Of a stretch of 64,000 nucleotides of DNA, positions 48,901-60,732 are shown piece by piece. Origin of the DNA: Sympetrum striolatum (lineage: Eukaryota; Arthropoda; Insecta; Odonata; Libellulidae); assembly GCA_947579665.1 (NCBI GenBank), contig OX388343.1, forward strand, positions 87,152,254-87,216,253, in the 5' to 3' direction. Position 1 is the first letter of the stretch, and each line of letters opens with the position of its first letter. Both the position numbers and the translations under genes were made by a program. The notes under the pieces were generated by a model. That model did not search any database. It was not told the origin of the DNA and was given only the letters and a program-made list of their open reading frames with translations.

Positions 48901-51900
48901 CCTGTATCATTACGTTTGCCCATATCTGACATATACTAATATCAATAATGAAAATGTCGAAGACGCGCAATTGTGGAGATACAAAGTGCTCAAGAACAAA
49001 ATATTTCTATTGTGGGTGATATGCAAGATTATTATTAAGGATTAATTCTTTCCTGAAGGGGTTGAGTGGAAAGCTGATTCGTGAAAAAATTATGATTGAT
49101 GGGGAAGGGATTGTTATTTTTGATAGGTTAAAAACTGCGATTCTTTTCTCAGCAAACCGATAAGATAAATCTTGCGTGTAATCTATTGGCAGCAGTTAAG
49201 TGATCGTTTCGCATTGTCACCCAAAGAGCAGGTTCAGTCAAAGCGCAATCGATTGACTTCATCGATCGGTCATTCTGTTTGGATAGAAAATAATCAATTA
49301 AATAAATAAGCCCTGGCATTTCACAACTATAATTTTTTAGTTATTGTAACACTTGCGTCACAAACTATTGTAAATATCGCATTCTTAGTTCACTGACTCA
49401 CCAACCACGGACAGCTATTACAGGAAACATATTCCCGCGGATTACCTGTAAAAATTGACTTCACCATTATTGAAAAATTTTCGAATAGTAAATCTATGAA
49501 TCTTCGATTGAAATAATGCATGAGATTCTACCCTTTCCAGATGAGGACAGAAATAAGGAACAATTTCTTTAATATTGAATCAAGTGACGTATCTCCATGA
49601 AGAGCAAGAAAGTCGTGATTTATTGTAGAATTTTCTCCGTTGCATCTGGTTATATTCTATATTTTGTTTGACTTTTAGGTTATAATTTCGCCAGATATAA
49701 ACTGTTCTGATAATATCTACGAAGAATGACTCGTATCCGTCAAGTTAAAATTATTTCTTCGAAACTGGCGAAGGCATTTCTTTGGAGATAACGGAAAATA
49801 AATTAGGTCTGGTAGCAGAAGTTTTTCGTTTTAATTAGGATAGTTTAAGAAATAATGAAGTTTAACTAAGAGGCGAGTTTTGGCTCTCGGGAGCCGTATG
49901 AATAACAATTGTACTTTGTGCCTAGTATATTTCGAAAAGCACTGGAATATTTTTTGTTCTTTATTATTATCGGATTTACGGTAGATTTTTGGAAGTTAGA
50001 ATTGTCTTGGCAATTAAAAAAGCTACATCAATATTAATTTGTTTGACAGTTTTTTACTTTTTACAGATTTCTCTTTAAATATGTGCCAAGTGTGATACGC
50101 TAAAGTTCATTAATTTAAAAACAGAAAAATTAATTTTGAATTAATATGCAGCATCTTGGAATCGGGGTCCTCAGCAAATACCTGCGTGCCTAACTCGCTT
50201 CTGGCTATTACTTCAAAACAGGGAACTTGTCAAGATGTTTCAAAGGCCCCCTTTCAAGCCCATATATTCAACCATACTCTACACACTTATCTTTATACAC
50301 AATCAGAATTCTGAATAAACTATATATAATTTTTTTTTAATATTCTAAATCTTCTCCGCCATGTCTTTCTTACATACCCCCTCCAAAAAGGTTTTGTACT
50401 CTAGAAGTAGATGATAATCGTCCATAGCGTATTTTCGTGTCAGGTTAATCACATATTGTCATATAGTCATATCTCGTAAATAATTCGACTATCATCTAAA
50501 ACATTTGCATTTCAAGGAAATAACTTACTGTTGTTTACCATCTGATATCTGAGTACTCTCTGTCAACACAATCCAACGATAAACCATTTCATATCAAGAA
50601 AGGAAAGATAAATGTTTTCTCTGAAAATGACGATTAACGATTCAGATAATTGGAATTCTTATTTTGCAAAGTTTCGATTCGAAGCATAACAATCTACTCC
50701 ACATCTTCGTCGCCATATCGTTGCATTTTGCAACATCCTCCGAAAACAGCCTTACCTTTTCCCTAATTTAATTAAATCATAGAGACAGCAGAACCTAGTT
50801 TTACAGTAACGGAGATGATTCAAATTGACACAAGTATCCTGAATGATACGGACTACATTTGTGGTAAAATAATACCGAAACTGGAGTACTCCGTATTTTT
50901 ATGCATTTTACAATTACACGGGGTATTTGACTTGGTATCGAGTACCTAAATCGAGTTTATAATTTTTTGGTGAGAAATGTCTTCATCTACTTTCTGTTAC
51001 GAACTTCAACAAGATACATTCATTTTATTTAGAGAGGCAGGAGATTTTGCTAGTCATTCGATATAGGCGATTTTATATTGGAATATTGGTAGGAAACGGA
51101 TTGTAAATAATGTTCATAAATGGTTATACAAGAAGAGAAAAATAGTGACTTGACTGGGACTCGAATCCAGGTCTCCCACTTCCCGGGCAGATGTTCTAAC
51201 GTTAAACTACCGAGCCCCATTCTGTAAATGGGGGCTTTTATGATCAAGCTGATGGTGCTCCTCGTAATGGCACCAACAACCAGAGGTCCTCACTGAGACA
51301 ACCGAGCCACAATGCGAAATTAATAGAAAACCTCTCCAGGAAATTTTACAAATGATGGAAATGAAGTTTGACTTAGCGCAGGAAAGCGTTCTCCATATAA
51401 TAATAATAATAATAATAAATCGTCTTTATTTGGGCGAGATTGAGACTTAAAAGTCTCTTCTTCCATGTAACCCATCGTCATTAATTATGAAATAAGAAGT
51501 AGAAAAAATTAGAAGAATTGTGGATGTAAAAAATATAAGAGATTCTTAGGAAAAAAATCCACTGCAGGAAAACACCCACAAGGAAGGGGGGTGTGAAAAA
51601 CCTGCGCACACCTACCGATATCAATAGCTAAATGATAAGAAAAGAGAAAAACATTCAAAAATAAATAAATACACTACCAATAAGTACTTACATGCGATAC
51701 ATAAATAAGAATCAGTTAACATTTAAAAAGAGATAGCAATATACAAAGTAACATAAAAAACAAAATAGAAAAACAAGGAAAACGTACATTATCAGGAAAA
51801 ATAAAAGAATATTATAAAAAACAGTATCAAAATAATGCATACAGTATGTACTAGTCAAAATTTTATATAACATAGACATTTAGGTAACTCTAAGTAAGGA

Positions 51901-54900
51901 AAAAAATAGAAAAAAGAAAAAAAATAAACAGATGAGAATTATTAGGTATAAAGACAGAATAATTACGTATGTACAAAGACATGGAAAGTATCTTATACGT
52001 TGAGAGGAAGAGCAGAAGCAACATCAGTATGTATGGGATAGAGGAGATTTCTTTTCATTGCTGATTGCATTGCTGCATTTCGTGTCAGGGAATTAATAGG
52101 AAAGACTTAAGCAAGGATAGAGGAGTAAAATAAGGTGATTCAGTGAATGCATATTGAAAGAAAGGAGTAGTGTGGCTTTTTAATTCGGAAGTCTATCTAG
52201 CTGAAGGTAATTAAGGCATTTTCTCTTGAAAGAATGAGAGGACACAGAGAGCTTGATATTAGCCGAAAGAGAATTCCATAGCTTGCTTGCAGTTACGATA
52301 TAAGAGTTGTGGAATGTTTCAGTTCGATGGTGAGGGATAAGTAGTCTTTTGCTCGTGTGTTACGGTTATGTACTGAATCTAAACTTACAAATACGTCTGC
52401 GATGTATTCGGGAGTATGTGTAAGTAGGATACTGTAGAATGAACAAAGAATGTGTAGCTTTCTGCGAGAATCTAACTTCAACAAGCCTAATTTATCGTAT
52501 GATTCAGATATATGGTCGTATTTTCTTAAATTAAAAATAAATCTCACAGCTGCATTCTGAGCTCGCTGTAGTTAAGAGTTAGTTCACCGGACAAGTCTTG
52601 GTAGATGTCTCCGTAATCAAAGTGAGGCATATACGTAGTATAGAGAAAATACGTAGTATAGGGAAAGTATTGTTTTCATGAAAAAAATCGACTTCGAGAT
52701 ATCAACGGAAATACACGGAAATTCATGTTTTGGGGTCCATAGAACACGTTTTGACCATTTTCGGAATGATGTCTGTGTGTGTGTGTGTTCATGTGTGTAT
52801 GTGTGTGTGTGTTTGTGGGCGCTCTAACGTAAAACCTATTAGTCGTATCAATACCAAACTTCATATATAGCACTATAGTGGATGCTGACAGATTTGATTA
52901 GTTTTTGGAGTTAATCGGTAAACCGGAAGTTGAGCTTTATTCTTCGAAGCAAATTTCCGTTTTTGCAAACTATCTCCATAAATATGATATTTTGGTATAT
53001 TCTATTATTTATAAAAGTTTTAGAAAATGTAATTTATTATAACTTTTGAATGAAGCATATTTTTTTATAACTGATTGTTTAGGAGTTATTCATGAAATAC
53101 TGATAAACCGGAAGTTGCTGATTATGTAGTTAGTGGGCGCTCTGGGCGCTGCGGGCGAAAGGCCAATTTCATCGTTTTTCATCAGATATGTCCCGAAAAA
53201 CATTATTTATAATGTTTGTGACGAAAAAGATAATATGATATAAATTAATCACTTATCTTCCAAGTTTAGATTGAATATAGAGCTCAAAAATACTGTCGTA
53301 GATGAATATTTACACCTTATATATGGAGAAAGTCATGTGCTGGCCACATCAGATTTTTCTCTTCTTGTTTAACATTGGGTTAAGTTGCACGCTTTCCTGT
53401 GCTAAGTCAAACTTCATTTCCATCATTTGTAATGTTCATAAATGTTAAATTTATCAATGTTATACTTTTAAAGAGCAATCTTTGCTAGAAAAGGATGAGT
53501 CAGCATACTATTTTAAAATTTACGAATTATTTGCATTTTGCAAATAGTAATAAATATCCATATAAAAGACCATATTCCAATTATTCTTAACATTTATAGG
53601 TCCTGGCACGTTAATTCTTGCATCCATAAATCTTATTCTGGAGTCTTTAATCGGATCCTCATTGTAATTCATAAGCCAATAAAGGAGTATCGATCTTTTA
53701 TTTGCTCAGATTATTGTTTCTCTATGATTTTAGCCTCCTTTTCGATATCCACCAGTTGCTGCTGACTTCCCTCACCTCTGATAGAAAGCAAATTAAACAG
53801 CCGCCTTAGGGCGAGTGCTGAGAGTGGCGGCTTTACTCTACTTACTTAATTATAAGAACGCATCTCTTTACTACCTGTTTCTATCCCTGATCAAAATCAG
53901 CCACTTAATTATTAGAAAAAAATGAGGAACTTTGTATATTAAAAGTGTCGCTCGATAATATCTTAGCTAAGTACTATTCGTAACTTTACGTTTCCAAAGG
54001 AAAGAAACAAGCCATCTTATGAAGACATTTGGAATAAGATTTCCGATTCTTATTCCTAATATTCCTACAGCAAGATGTAGAATATTGTTTTTTTTCATAA
54101 ATTCGTAACAATTAGTAATTAAACAAGGCGAAATGGATTATTAAACAAGTTATCCTTAATATTTAGAATTAGTCCAATGGCTCAAAGAAGGGTGATTCTC
54201 CTACCATAATAGAGCATAAGTGTAGCAGAGGGCGGGACGAAAAGCTACATACAAATTACCATAGACTAAAAGGTACATGTAGATTGTGCAGTTATAGCGC
54301 ATTGAACTCACCTTCTCTTTCTTGAGTCAGCCATTCATCCTCAGCCGTGTCCGGAGTTAAAGGAGAGCTCAGAGGCTCCTCGAACTTTTTCTTCTTCTTG
54401 AATATCCTTCTCTTTTTTATATAATTTTCTTTCCCTTTTTTCTTTCCCTTCACTTTCTTGGAAGGAGCATCCCCTGGTGCTTTCGGTGCAGAAGCTGCAT
54501 TCGCCTGTTCTGCTTTCTTCGCTTCCTCGGTGCCTCCTTCTTTCTTCAGCCTCCCTCCGCACGCTTTCCTTCTCTCGTACTCCTTTCTCCACGCAACTTC
54601 ATCGTCGTCTTCGGGGTATTCCTCGTCATCTTCCGTAGTCGTGGGCTTCTCCGTATCCTCCGGACTGGGGCTCTCTTCAATCTCCTCTCTCCTCTTTCTT
54701 AAAACCATCCTATAGCGAAGGATTTTGGCCGGTTTCCCTTTCTCCTTCTCTTCTCTTGGGTTTTCCTCCTCTTCTTGTTTTTCTTCCTCTCCCTTCTCTT
54801 CCTGAGATTCTGTAGGCTTCACCACTTTCACCCGGATTTTCGCCTTTATCTTCTTTAATTTCTTTTTCGTCTTAATTTTGGCAGATTTTTCTTTCTCCTC

Positions 54901-55137
54901 GCCAGAGCCTTCCTTCGCGGACGATTCCTCCGTCGTTTCTGCTCCTTCTGCTGGGGATAGGGTGGACATTTCCTCTTGTCCTGTGTCACTTTCCAGCGGT
55001 TTTTTATCCTCAACTTTTTCGTCGTCGACTTTTTCTTCCTCCGTCGCATTTTCTTCTCCTGCCTCATGTTTGTTCTCCTCTATCTTTTCTATTTTCTTAT
55101 CTCCTTCTTCCGCTCCTTTATCCTGCTTTTGCATCCT
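33929..55137 (-). CDS. DNAI7: Axonemal dynein-associated protein DNAI7/CASC1 (3' eight exons)
   Basis: DNAI7 (CASC1) is associated with axonemal inner-arm dyneins of motile cilia and sperm tails. Minus-strand exons, 5' to 3': 55137-54312, 47871-47680, 39310-39079, 36107-35831, 35277-35182, 34864-34646, 34229-34131, 34066-33929. All seven junctions keep phase; together they code 692 residues and stop. The first exon is a long Glu/Lys-rich acidic stretch, which the family also has as a variable insert. Conserved segments follow in family order: GGVTHLDLLEQPPQP, TVLWFEPPVIVGWDEKRGCW, YSNLPFQTWDVKPGE, VCLSSLQNGSTNALQDIVG, HNFAWSRWNLLAGRRK, VTPLHTSIVDCTE, FYVDLLHLL, and the end SRTKILTFS. The conserved N-terminal part of the family is not found in these exons; it lies upstream or outside the window. 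ATG at 55134 could be internal. The 8.4 kb intron 47679-39311 contains the Toll gene. Assignment rests on remembered family sequence. Confidence 0.88.
36410..38694 (+). repeat. Tandem pair of ~1.13 kb units with 12 B-box-like motifs
   Basis: Two head-to-tail units (about 36410-37543 and 37544-38694) share the start TATAGATGCTTCTCCGGATT. Both end with the hairpin GCTTGC-AGTAC-GCAAGC followed by TACATTTTACTCG. Each unit is made of diverged modules, and each carries six GGTTCGA motifs: 36581, 36757, 36927, 37093, 37250, 37398, then 37708, 37882, 38052, 38217, 38386, 38549. Spacing is 148-176 bp within units. Nine of twelve fit GGTTCGANNCC, the Pol III B box. A terminal hairpin plus central tandem repeats recalls non-autonomous Helitron-related elements, but no CTRR end is visible. 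It lies in a DNAI7 intron, with the motifs antisense to the gene. Confidence 0.8.
39305..39312 (-). promoter_or_regulatory. Tandem NAGNAG splice acceptor in DNAI7
   Basis: On the minus strand CAGCAG precedes AGATGAAC, with a CTAAC branch-point-like motif about 20 nt upstream. The exon can start at 39310 or 39307. Both keep the frame from the exon ending at 47680, giving Thr-Glu-Met or Lys-Met. This is a classic one-codon alternative. Confidence 0.6.
39870..40080 (-). repeat. LINE 3'-end fragment with (AAT)n tail
   Basis: AATAATAATAATAAT followed by ATTTATTCACGGGCAGAGCC resembles the 3' end of the minus-strand LINE at 51396-51470 (AAT run, then TTTATTTGGGCGAG). It is probably a short 5'-truncated copy. 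The inner boundary is unclear. Confidence 0.5.
40093..40168. mobile_element. 76 bp inverted-repeat element
   Basis: The left end TATGCTGGAGTATAAGTCGA continues with CC. It is mirrored by the right end, whose complement begins TATGTTCGGTGTATAAGTCG. The GTATAAGTCGACC part is an exact inverted repeat around a 30 bp centre. It is a very short MITE or a deletion derivative of one. No clear target duplication was resolved. It lies in the DNAI7 intron downstream of the Toll gene. Confidence 0.55.
40169..42673. other. Intron DNA downstream of Toll: nothing seen
   Basis: AT-rich sequence within the large DNAI7 intron, after the Toll 3' end. Open frames are short and none resembles a known family. No repeat was recognised. 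Confidence 0.5.
42674..42679 (-). promoter_or_regulatory. Candidate poly(A) signal of the Toll gene
   Basis: AATAAA on the minus strand about 270 nt past the Toll stop at 42945. Position is reasonable for a short 3' UTR. Confidence 0.45.
42945..45994 (-). CDS. Toll-like receptor, single-cysteine-cluster type
   Basis: This is a type I membrane receptor for innate immune signalling. Exon 1 is 45994-45151 and exon 2 is 44974-42945; the 176 bp intron has donor GTAGGT and acceptor TTGTAG, phase 1. The joined frame is 957 residues. The chosen start, MSALVPSLRR, begins a signal peptide with hydrophobic core AICFFWLL; the longer upstream frame lacks one. The ectodomain has many leucine-rich repeats (for example LKVLLLANNRI, LEILYLSNNHL). 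A single C-terminal cysteine cap follows (Cys671, 673, 700, 719). The membrane span is about 746-764 (VIGVVIILAIVAIAMF). The TIR domain is about 799-945: box 1 YDLFVSY (799), box 2 ERDFQVG (840-846), box 3 FWKRL (934). Only one cysteine cluster next to the membrane was seen, as in vertebrate TLRs and Drosophila Toll-9. Box 2 has Val where vertebrate TLRs have Pro, as in Drosophila Toll. The gene lies inside a DNAI7 intron, same strand. Confidence 0.93.
45995..47679 (-). other. Toll 5' region inside DNAI7 intron
   Basis: Intron DNA between the Toll start codon and the upstream DNAI7 exon. The first part (to about 46250) is richer in G+C and CpG than its surroundings and probably holds the Toll 5' UTR and promoter. 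Open frames here on the + strand mirror the GC-rich Toll exon. No TATA box or Rel-type site is claimed. Confidence 0.4.
47872..51050. other. DNAI7 intron, left part: nothing seen
   Basis: AT-rich intron sequence between the DNAI7 exon starting at 47871 and the SINE at 51060. No frame above about 60 codons looks coding and no repeat was identified. Confidence 0.5.
51060..51400 (-). repeat. tRNA-related composite SINE, better-preserved copy
   Basis: The minus strand carries a tRNA-like segment from about 51221: GGGGCTCGGTAGTTTAACG (A-box-like) and GGATTCGAGTCC (B-box-like) about 50 nt later, then an A/T-rich tail with TCTCTTCTTG. Upstream is another conserved part including GGCTCGGTTGTCTCAGTGAG and GACCTCTGGTTGTTGG. 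The same full structure recurs at 33020-33320, so both halves belong to one element. It abuts the LINE tail at 51396. Confidence 0.7.
51396..52620 (-). mobile_element. 5'-truncated LINE with (AAT)n tail
   Basis: On the minus strand the frame starting about 52560 reads RFIFNLRKYDHISESYDKLG, then LKLDSRRKLHILCS; a shift leads to LWNSLSANIK. This is the usual C-terminal region after the reverse transcriptase of jockey/CR1-like LINEs. A 3' UTR follows and ends in TTA repeats (51396-51420). The reverse transcriptase itself is missing. Confidence 0.75.
52640..53160. repeat. Repeat-like DNA with (TG)n microsatellite
   Basis: A TG-rich microsatellite lies at about 52770-52812, followed by stretches containing ACCGGAAGTTG twice (about 52921 and 53106). 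The sequence looks like part of a dispersed repeat, but I cannot name the family or its ends. Confidence 0.4.
53360..53445 (+). repeat. Rearranged SINE fragment
   Basis: TTTTTCTCTTCTTGT (as in the SINE tail) is followed by GCTTTCCTGTGCTAAGTCAA and CATTTCCATCATTTGTAA (as in the SINE head) and then TGTTCATAAATG (tail again). It is a tail-head-tail fragment of the same family as 33020 and 51060. Confidence 0.55.
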
Positions 55138-56778
55138 CTGAAAAATGTCCAAATATACGGCATGGATTATTTTATGGACCTTATTTTGCACATACTTCAA
55201 TATTGAAACTCAAAAGCGATCTTTTCGAATAGTCGAACTTAAGGTATACGAAATGTAGCCTGAACATCGCAAATAATTTTACGTCATTTATCTGAACATT
55301 TCCATTATATGGCAATTGCCGAATAACAGATATTATCAGATAATAATAATGACTTGTTGTAGAAAGATTATAATTACTCCATTGAATCTTCAACATTGCG
55401 CAGTTTTAAAGTAATGTCAAGAATGGTTGATGTTGTACATACATACATATGACGCCTTATGTTCAAATTAAACATTGCCTTTTCGAGAGTTCAATACGTT
55501 TTTTCGGTTATGGTACTAATAAAAAAAACAAACAAATTAAATATCGTGTTATGAGTATACCCGATATAGCTTACTACTTAACGTTAGTGAGATTCATCAA
55601 AATTTGCGGAGAAAAACCAAAGTATGAATAAAAAGAACAGCGTCGACATTTTTAAATGTGGTAGATACTCAGAGATGAATAAAGAATTTTGTATCTTAAC
55701 GGCATTCATTGATTCGATACATTCTGTTACATAAAGTTACTAAAAACATAAAAGACAAAAAAATATGCCAGATAAAAATAAATTCAGATAAAATGCATGA
55801 ATTCCGCACAAACTCTTTTTAGTTCGATTGATATTTGTCTTCAGTTAATTATGAATTTGAAAAAGCGACAAAGCTCACAAATATCAGATCTAGAAAGCTT
55901 ATCTTCCTGTTGCTAACCGACGCACGGTGTGATCTAACCATGTCCTTTTTATCAACGGCAGTTAAGATACGCACGAGATATGCAACAAATGAATTCACCT
56001 TAATTGTTTTTCAGAAGTATATATATATATATGAGCACGCCAATAAGCTTTTTAGATTATACTGCTTCCTTCTATCATCGATGTATTGGAAAGGAAAGAA
56101 CCGAACACGTCCTGTGATTCCATTTCAAGAAAGCCTAAGTCGTACTAAAGTTTCTTAAAAGTGGCATTGCACAAAGTGTTTTTATATTTCGTTATGGATA
56201 AATTCCGAAAAGTAACGTGTGAGTGTGACCTAAGTAAGAGTATCGTTTTATTATATATACTGGAAGTTGATTATCACGGTTTCCACGATAATAATAACAC
56301 CGATTAGGAATGAATTTCTCATTGATATGACGTCATAACCACCATAGGGAATCAAATGACATGCTCAAAATACCTATCAAATTTGAAAGGCCATATTGAA
56401 AGAACTCTGAACTTTGGGTAGGTAAACGCAATTCACCTAGGGATTGGCACTTTAAAACAAGAGAACCAACTCTGTTTGTTGTTAAAAAATTTAAGGATTC
56501 TGGCAACGTATATTTTTAATAATTAACCAATCAAAGAAACTTAACTTCGTCATAGATAATGTATATTCACTCCTTTAAATGGGCTATTATGCACAGATCG
56601 TCACTGATTCATTCCTTATTGCATAAACAATCTTAATAGTGAGTTAAGATGCTCAATTCCGTTGAAGTAGTTCCATAACGAAGTTTCTTTTTCCATTTAA
56701 GTAATCAAATATATGTATTAGAAAAATTTTTGTGAATTTATGTTATAAAACTCTTTCTTTCGAATATGATAATGAGCA
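55138..56778. other. Upstream of the DNAI7 acidic exon: nothing firm
   Basis: The acceptor TTTTTCAG sits directly before exon 55137, so this is intron. No exon carrying the conserved DNAI7 N-terminal sequence was found here. A TA microsatellite lies at about 56020-56032. Confidence 0.45.
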
Positions 56779-56786
56779 AAGAAAGC

Positions 56787-57102
56787 CAGGGGCGTATTAA
56801 CCCCATTTGCCGCCCTACGCCAGTCTGTCTGGCCCACTATGTCTGCCGCCCACTTAAGGAATTAATTTTCTCCATTTTCAATGTAAACACACAATCCGCA
56901 CTCCTGGCGGCTTATGGCGGAACTTTTTTTTCTAAAAGGGAACACACGCGGGATTTTGAATCGATGGAATTGAATTGAGGACGGAAACTGTTTCAAAAAA
57001 AACTAATTAGAAAAAAAAATAGAATTTCGGGACTCGTGCCGCCCTCTGGGAGCTGCCGCCCTACGCCATGGCGTAGTTGGCGTACTGGTAAATACGCCCC
57101 TG
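56787..57102. mobile_element. hAT-type MITE, 316 bp, perfect 8 bp target duplication
   Basis: The 16 bp termini CAGGGGCGTATTAACC (left) and CAGGGGCGTATTTACC (right, complement) differ at one position. The 8 bp AAGAAAGC lies on both sides (56779-56786 and 57103-57110). CAGGGG-type ends with an 8 bp duplication define hAT elements. No transposase is present. The intact duplication suggests a fairly recent insertion. Confidence 0.92.
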
Positions 57103-57110
57103 AAGAAAGC

Positions 57111-60100
57111 TATTGAAATTCCCAAATATTTTTATCGAAACGGGTCTTACAGAACATAAACTTCGACATATATACTTATATCGAGTTAAATTCGCAATTT
57201 AGGAGTACAACTGAATCTTTTGTATTTGCCCCTGGAAATCTAAAAGCGAGTTTTCCAGTTCATCCTAAAACTGCCTACATTTATGAATCGGAAGTCATAT
57301 AGGGCTCAATTTCAAATCAAATGAAAGTTAGCATCATTGGATGCATCCCTACGCATTGCATCCAAATTTTTCAAATATGAACATCATCCAGAAGTAACAA
57401 GTATCCAGATCAACCTGCTATCAACATTTATGAGCTAAATTAATTTGAATATCCATGTTATAATATTTTTTATTCAAAATAGATAGCTTTCTTCTCTTTA
57501 GTTTCGATTGTTCTTTTGAATCAAAATCACGCCACTGATACTATAGATAGAAGATGAATTGTTTAGCTGTTTGTTACATATATCTTATCACTTTATTACG
57601 TAACCTCCAAACCCGTGACCAATCCCGGGTTAATTTTTTAGGCGATACGACATGAGTCCTCTTTTAAAGCATAAGCATATAAGTGTTTCCACAGTTGGCA
57701 ATAATTCAACGCGTAATGGGTAGTTATAATGGAAGCTTACAGTAAGGATTTGAATTTTCTGAATGAAAAATAGGACACTTAGCGACGGTGAACAGGCTCT
57801 AGCTGCTTATTTGTTACCTTAGCCTTGCATTAAACGGAAATAATTCTAGATAACATTTCCAGCAGAATGGAAAATATGTTTTTAGGCAGAATTCGTCGAT
57901 AGAACCAATGAGGATATCCGAGAACAAATAATTTTTTCTCAATTTGGTGTCCAGTTTACTTTTCAGCATCTAGGATTCAGACAAGAAAAATGTCTTTGTG
58001 AACTCAAAGATTTCCTAATTAAGGAGCGTAATTTCAAACTCTATAATATAACGTCGCCATCAAGAGTAAACCTATTACACATTACTCGTAGCTCACACTT
58101 CGTTGATCCAAACGCACCAGCAACGAGGTCATCATTTGCTCTCACTACAATGTGGATTAAGTTGCACGTTACACTTTTTCTCATTTCTCCTCTGGTGAGT
58201 AAATAAATACACCAATGCAATGACGTAAATATTGCCTGCACCACGAGATCAGCATGAATCATTATGGTTTATTCAACTAGATTTTTTTTTCGGGTATTTC
58301 AACCTATTCAGTTAAATGATTACCTTATGAATAAAACTTAGAGGATGAGTGGTAAAGAAAGCATGAGGGGGGGGGGCAAGTTTACTCAAGGCACAAAGGA
58401 CAGAATTAGAGATTTAAACCTCTAATTAATTAACAGCCGTGTTCCAATATTTCTTTCTTTACAAAGGGCAGATTTACACTGTTTGTATGTCTGCTCTGCG
58501 CTTGTATATATCGCCCGCTATATATAAATTAATAATTTTAAATCGTTATGTATATATAAGCGTGTTTATTTGAAGACTCTTGATAATTACAATAAGAATT
58601 TGAAGTGAGGTTACTAAACTAAACTTATATTTCGTATTTTAAGTGTAGTACATAAATATTTCCCTGCACTCTGTGCAAAATTACCCAGTATTCGGGGCAG
58701 GTTTACACATGTGACATTACCATAAAACAATCAAATAAATGAAAAACTACGGTCGATAAAATAAAAAAACACCACAATAAAGCTTAAAGTTCAACTAATG
58801 ATTATGTATTTTAAGTATATGAGTGCAACAATTAAAAAGAGAGAAAAATAGTGTAAAATTGACCTTGTCTACTCCTAGGTTCTCGAAAGATAATCTTTTA
58901 CTACAGATCAATTCTTTAAACTTCATAAATTATAGCATAACTCCATAATGGACCATAAATGTACCAACAAAAGTTCTTTTTCCTCGCTTTATATATGATA
59001 ACGATACAGGAAAAATCAAGTTTTTAAAATGATTCATAAACCCTGTAAATTGCAAGCAGAAACTCAAGGTGCTCTGGCTTAGCTTTGTGGAACGCCTAAA
59101 TTAAAGTTTTGTTGTCTCCAATTCGATGCAAGCTGAATATTGATTTAAATATAGGTGAATACTAAGTATCCAGACGTAATATTTCATCGACAAAATCTTC
59201 CTCGTGCTAAAATTATCAACAAATAATAATTAATTTCTCTACCGTCTCTTCTTTTCTTTCCTCTGTTAGGAAAATGTATAGTGGGAAAATGTCTGATTAT
59301 CGAAATGCAATCATATGAAATAAGGATAACCTCCTGTTTGCTATCATCAATTTATCAAAGCAGAATATTCTTTATCTTGAAGATATATAATGTTTTAATT
59401 GAAAACATTATATATCATTAATTATTAAGGTTTAGCAAGTATGAAATTCTTTGTTTTTTAAGCTAGCGGCACACGCTTTCCGTCAAACTCGGGACATAGT
59501 TTACGTGGTAATGCCCAAGAAAAATGGCATTGGTAGCTAACCCACAAAATGACGCAAGATGTCTATGACAGCGATGCAAGCCAAGTGGCATTGTTAATAA
59601 ATAAAACGATTGTTGATCACTTACGTTTGCTAAGTTCAGATTTGGCCCCGTTAAAATTATCTATAGTTAATCGCTCAGATCTCCTAAATGATATTGATAC
59701 GGAACGTATACCGCAATGGTATCTATAATCAATTGCACTGATTTCGAGATTGGAACGATTTATTTTTATCTCCCGTGAGCTTGTGAACATAGAAAGAGAA
59801 ATAATATAGAGTAATTTTAATCCTTGCACTAAATTTATTCTATATATTGCTTTCACAAAGCTAATCGTCCTTAGGCGCGTTGTAGTCAATATCATGCTAT
59901 ATAATAATCTATATATGAAATCTCTTCTGTAGTACCTTGTCGCTTCCTTCGACAATTCCTTGGATTGTCTTGATATAGTCATATTGCGTCCCTATTTCAT
60001 CCTTTGAAGCCGATGCCAAGAGCGGCGAGTTGGTGGTTAGTATCACAGAAATTTTCTAAAAAATAATGAATATGAGTGGTATTGTGGTATGTGGTTTTGC

Positions 60101-60732
60101 TGTGCAGCAAGAACTACTGCGTGTTACCGATCTAGTCCTGAAACTGAAGCTACTTTAGTTAAGTAAGCTGAGTTAACTATTTTCTTATCAGGAACGAGTT
60201 TTAAGAGAATCTTACATATTTTTTTCACATACTACGAGGCAGTTGCGAGGCAATCCAGAAGATTTCCTTCATAAAGAGTCACGCAGTAACTGATGAATAA
60301 ATTCGCGTGAGTCTAATGTAGAATGATTTCTCATTTATTTCGATATTTATGAATTATTTCATTTTCGAGCTCAGCCCTAAAACTTTGGCCGAGTTTCATC
60401 ACAGCCGTAAATTACAGTCGAGGCGCAGAAGTTGGGAATTCAATTGCAACTTATGCAATGTGGTGATTGATATAAAAACACTACACTGTTCCCTTTTCAG
60501 AAAATCAGTTCAAAACTTTAGAAGGCAGACCCTGAGTATCGATGTTTCCAGGTCCTCTTTTAGGTATCTTACTTTGAATTGTCAATTACATACTAATTTG
60601 TACTCACATAATTAATACAAATTTGTGTATCAATCCGACCAGAAAGAGCGGTACGCATAACATAGGTTCAAAGGTTTGCAATGTATACACATGTAATAAT
60701 TCTAATGTCATGCAATAAAGCTACCGAGTTAC
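57111..60732. other. Region between hAT MITE and candidate exon
   Basis: AT-rich. It includes a G-run at about 58369-58377 and an open frame on the minus strand (59982-59617) that ends at a good GTAAGT donor at about 59624 but matches no family. Nothing else was recognised. Confidence 0.4.

Noticed and set aside
51150..51225. tRNA gene
   Set aside because: A- and B-box-like parts are present, but the arms do not fold into a clean cloverleaf, and the same sequence recurs at 33.2 kb as part of a larger repeat. It is a SINE.
54458..55206. Several Ser/Phe-rich open frames on the + strand
   Set aside because: They mirror the Glu/Lys-rich DNAI7 exon on the other strand; low-complexity shadow frames.
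59617..59982. 121-codon open frame on the minus strand ending at a good GTAAGT donor
   Set aside because: No family resemblance, no clear acceptor or start context, and it does not match the missing DNAI7 N-terminus. Kept only as a possible exon needing transcripts.
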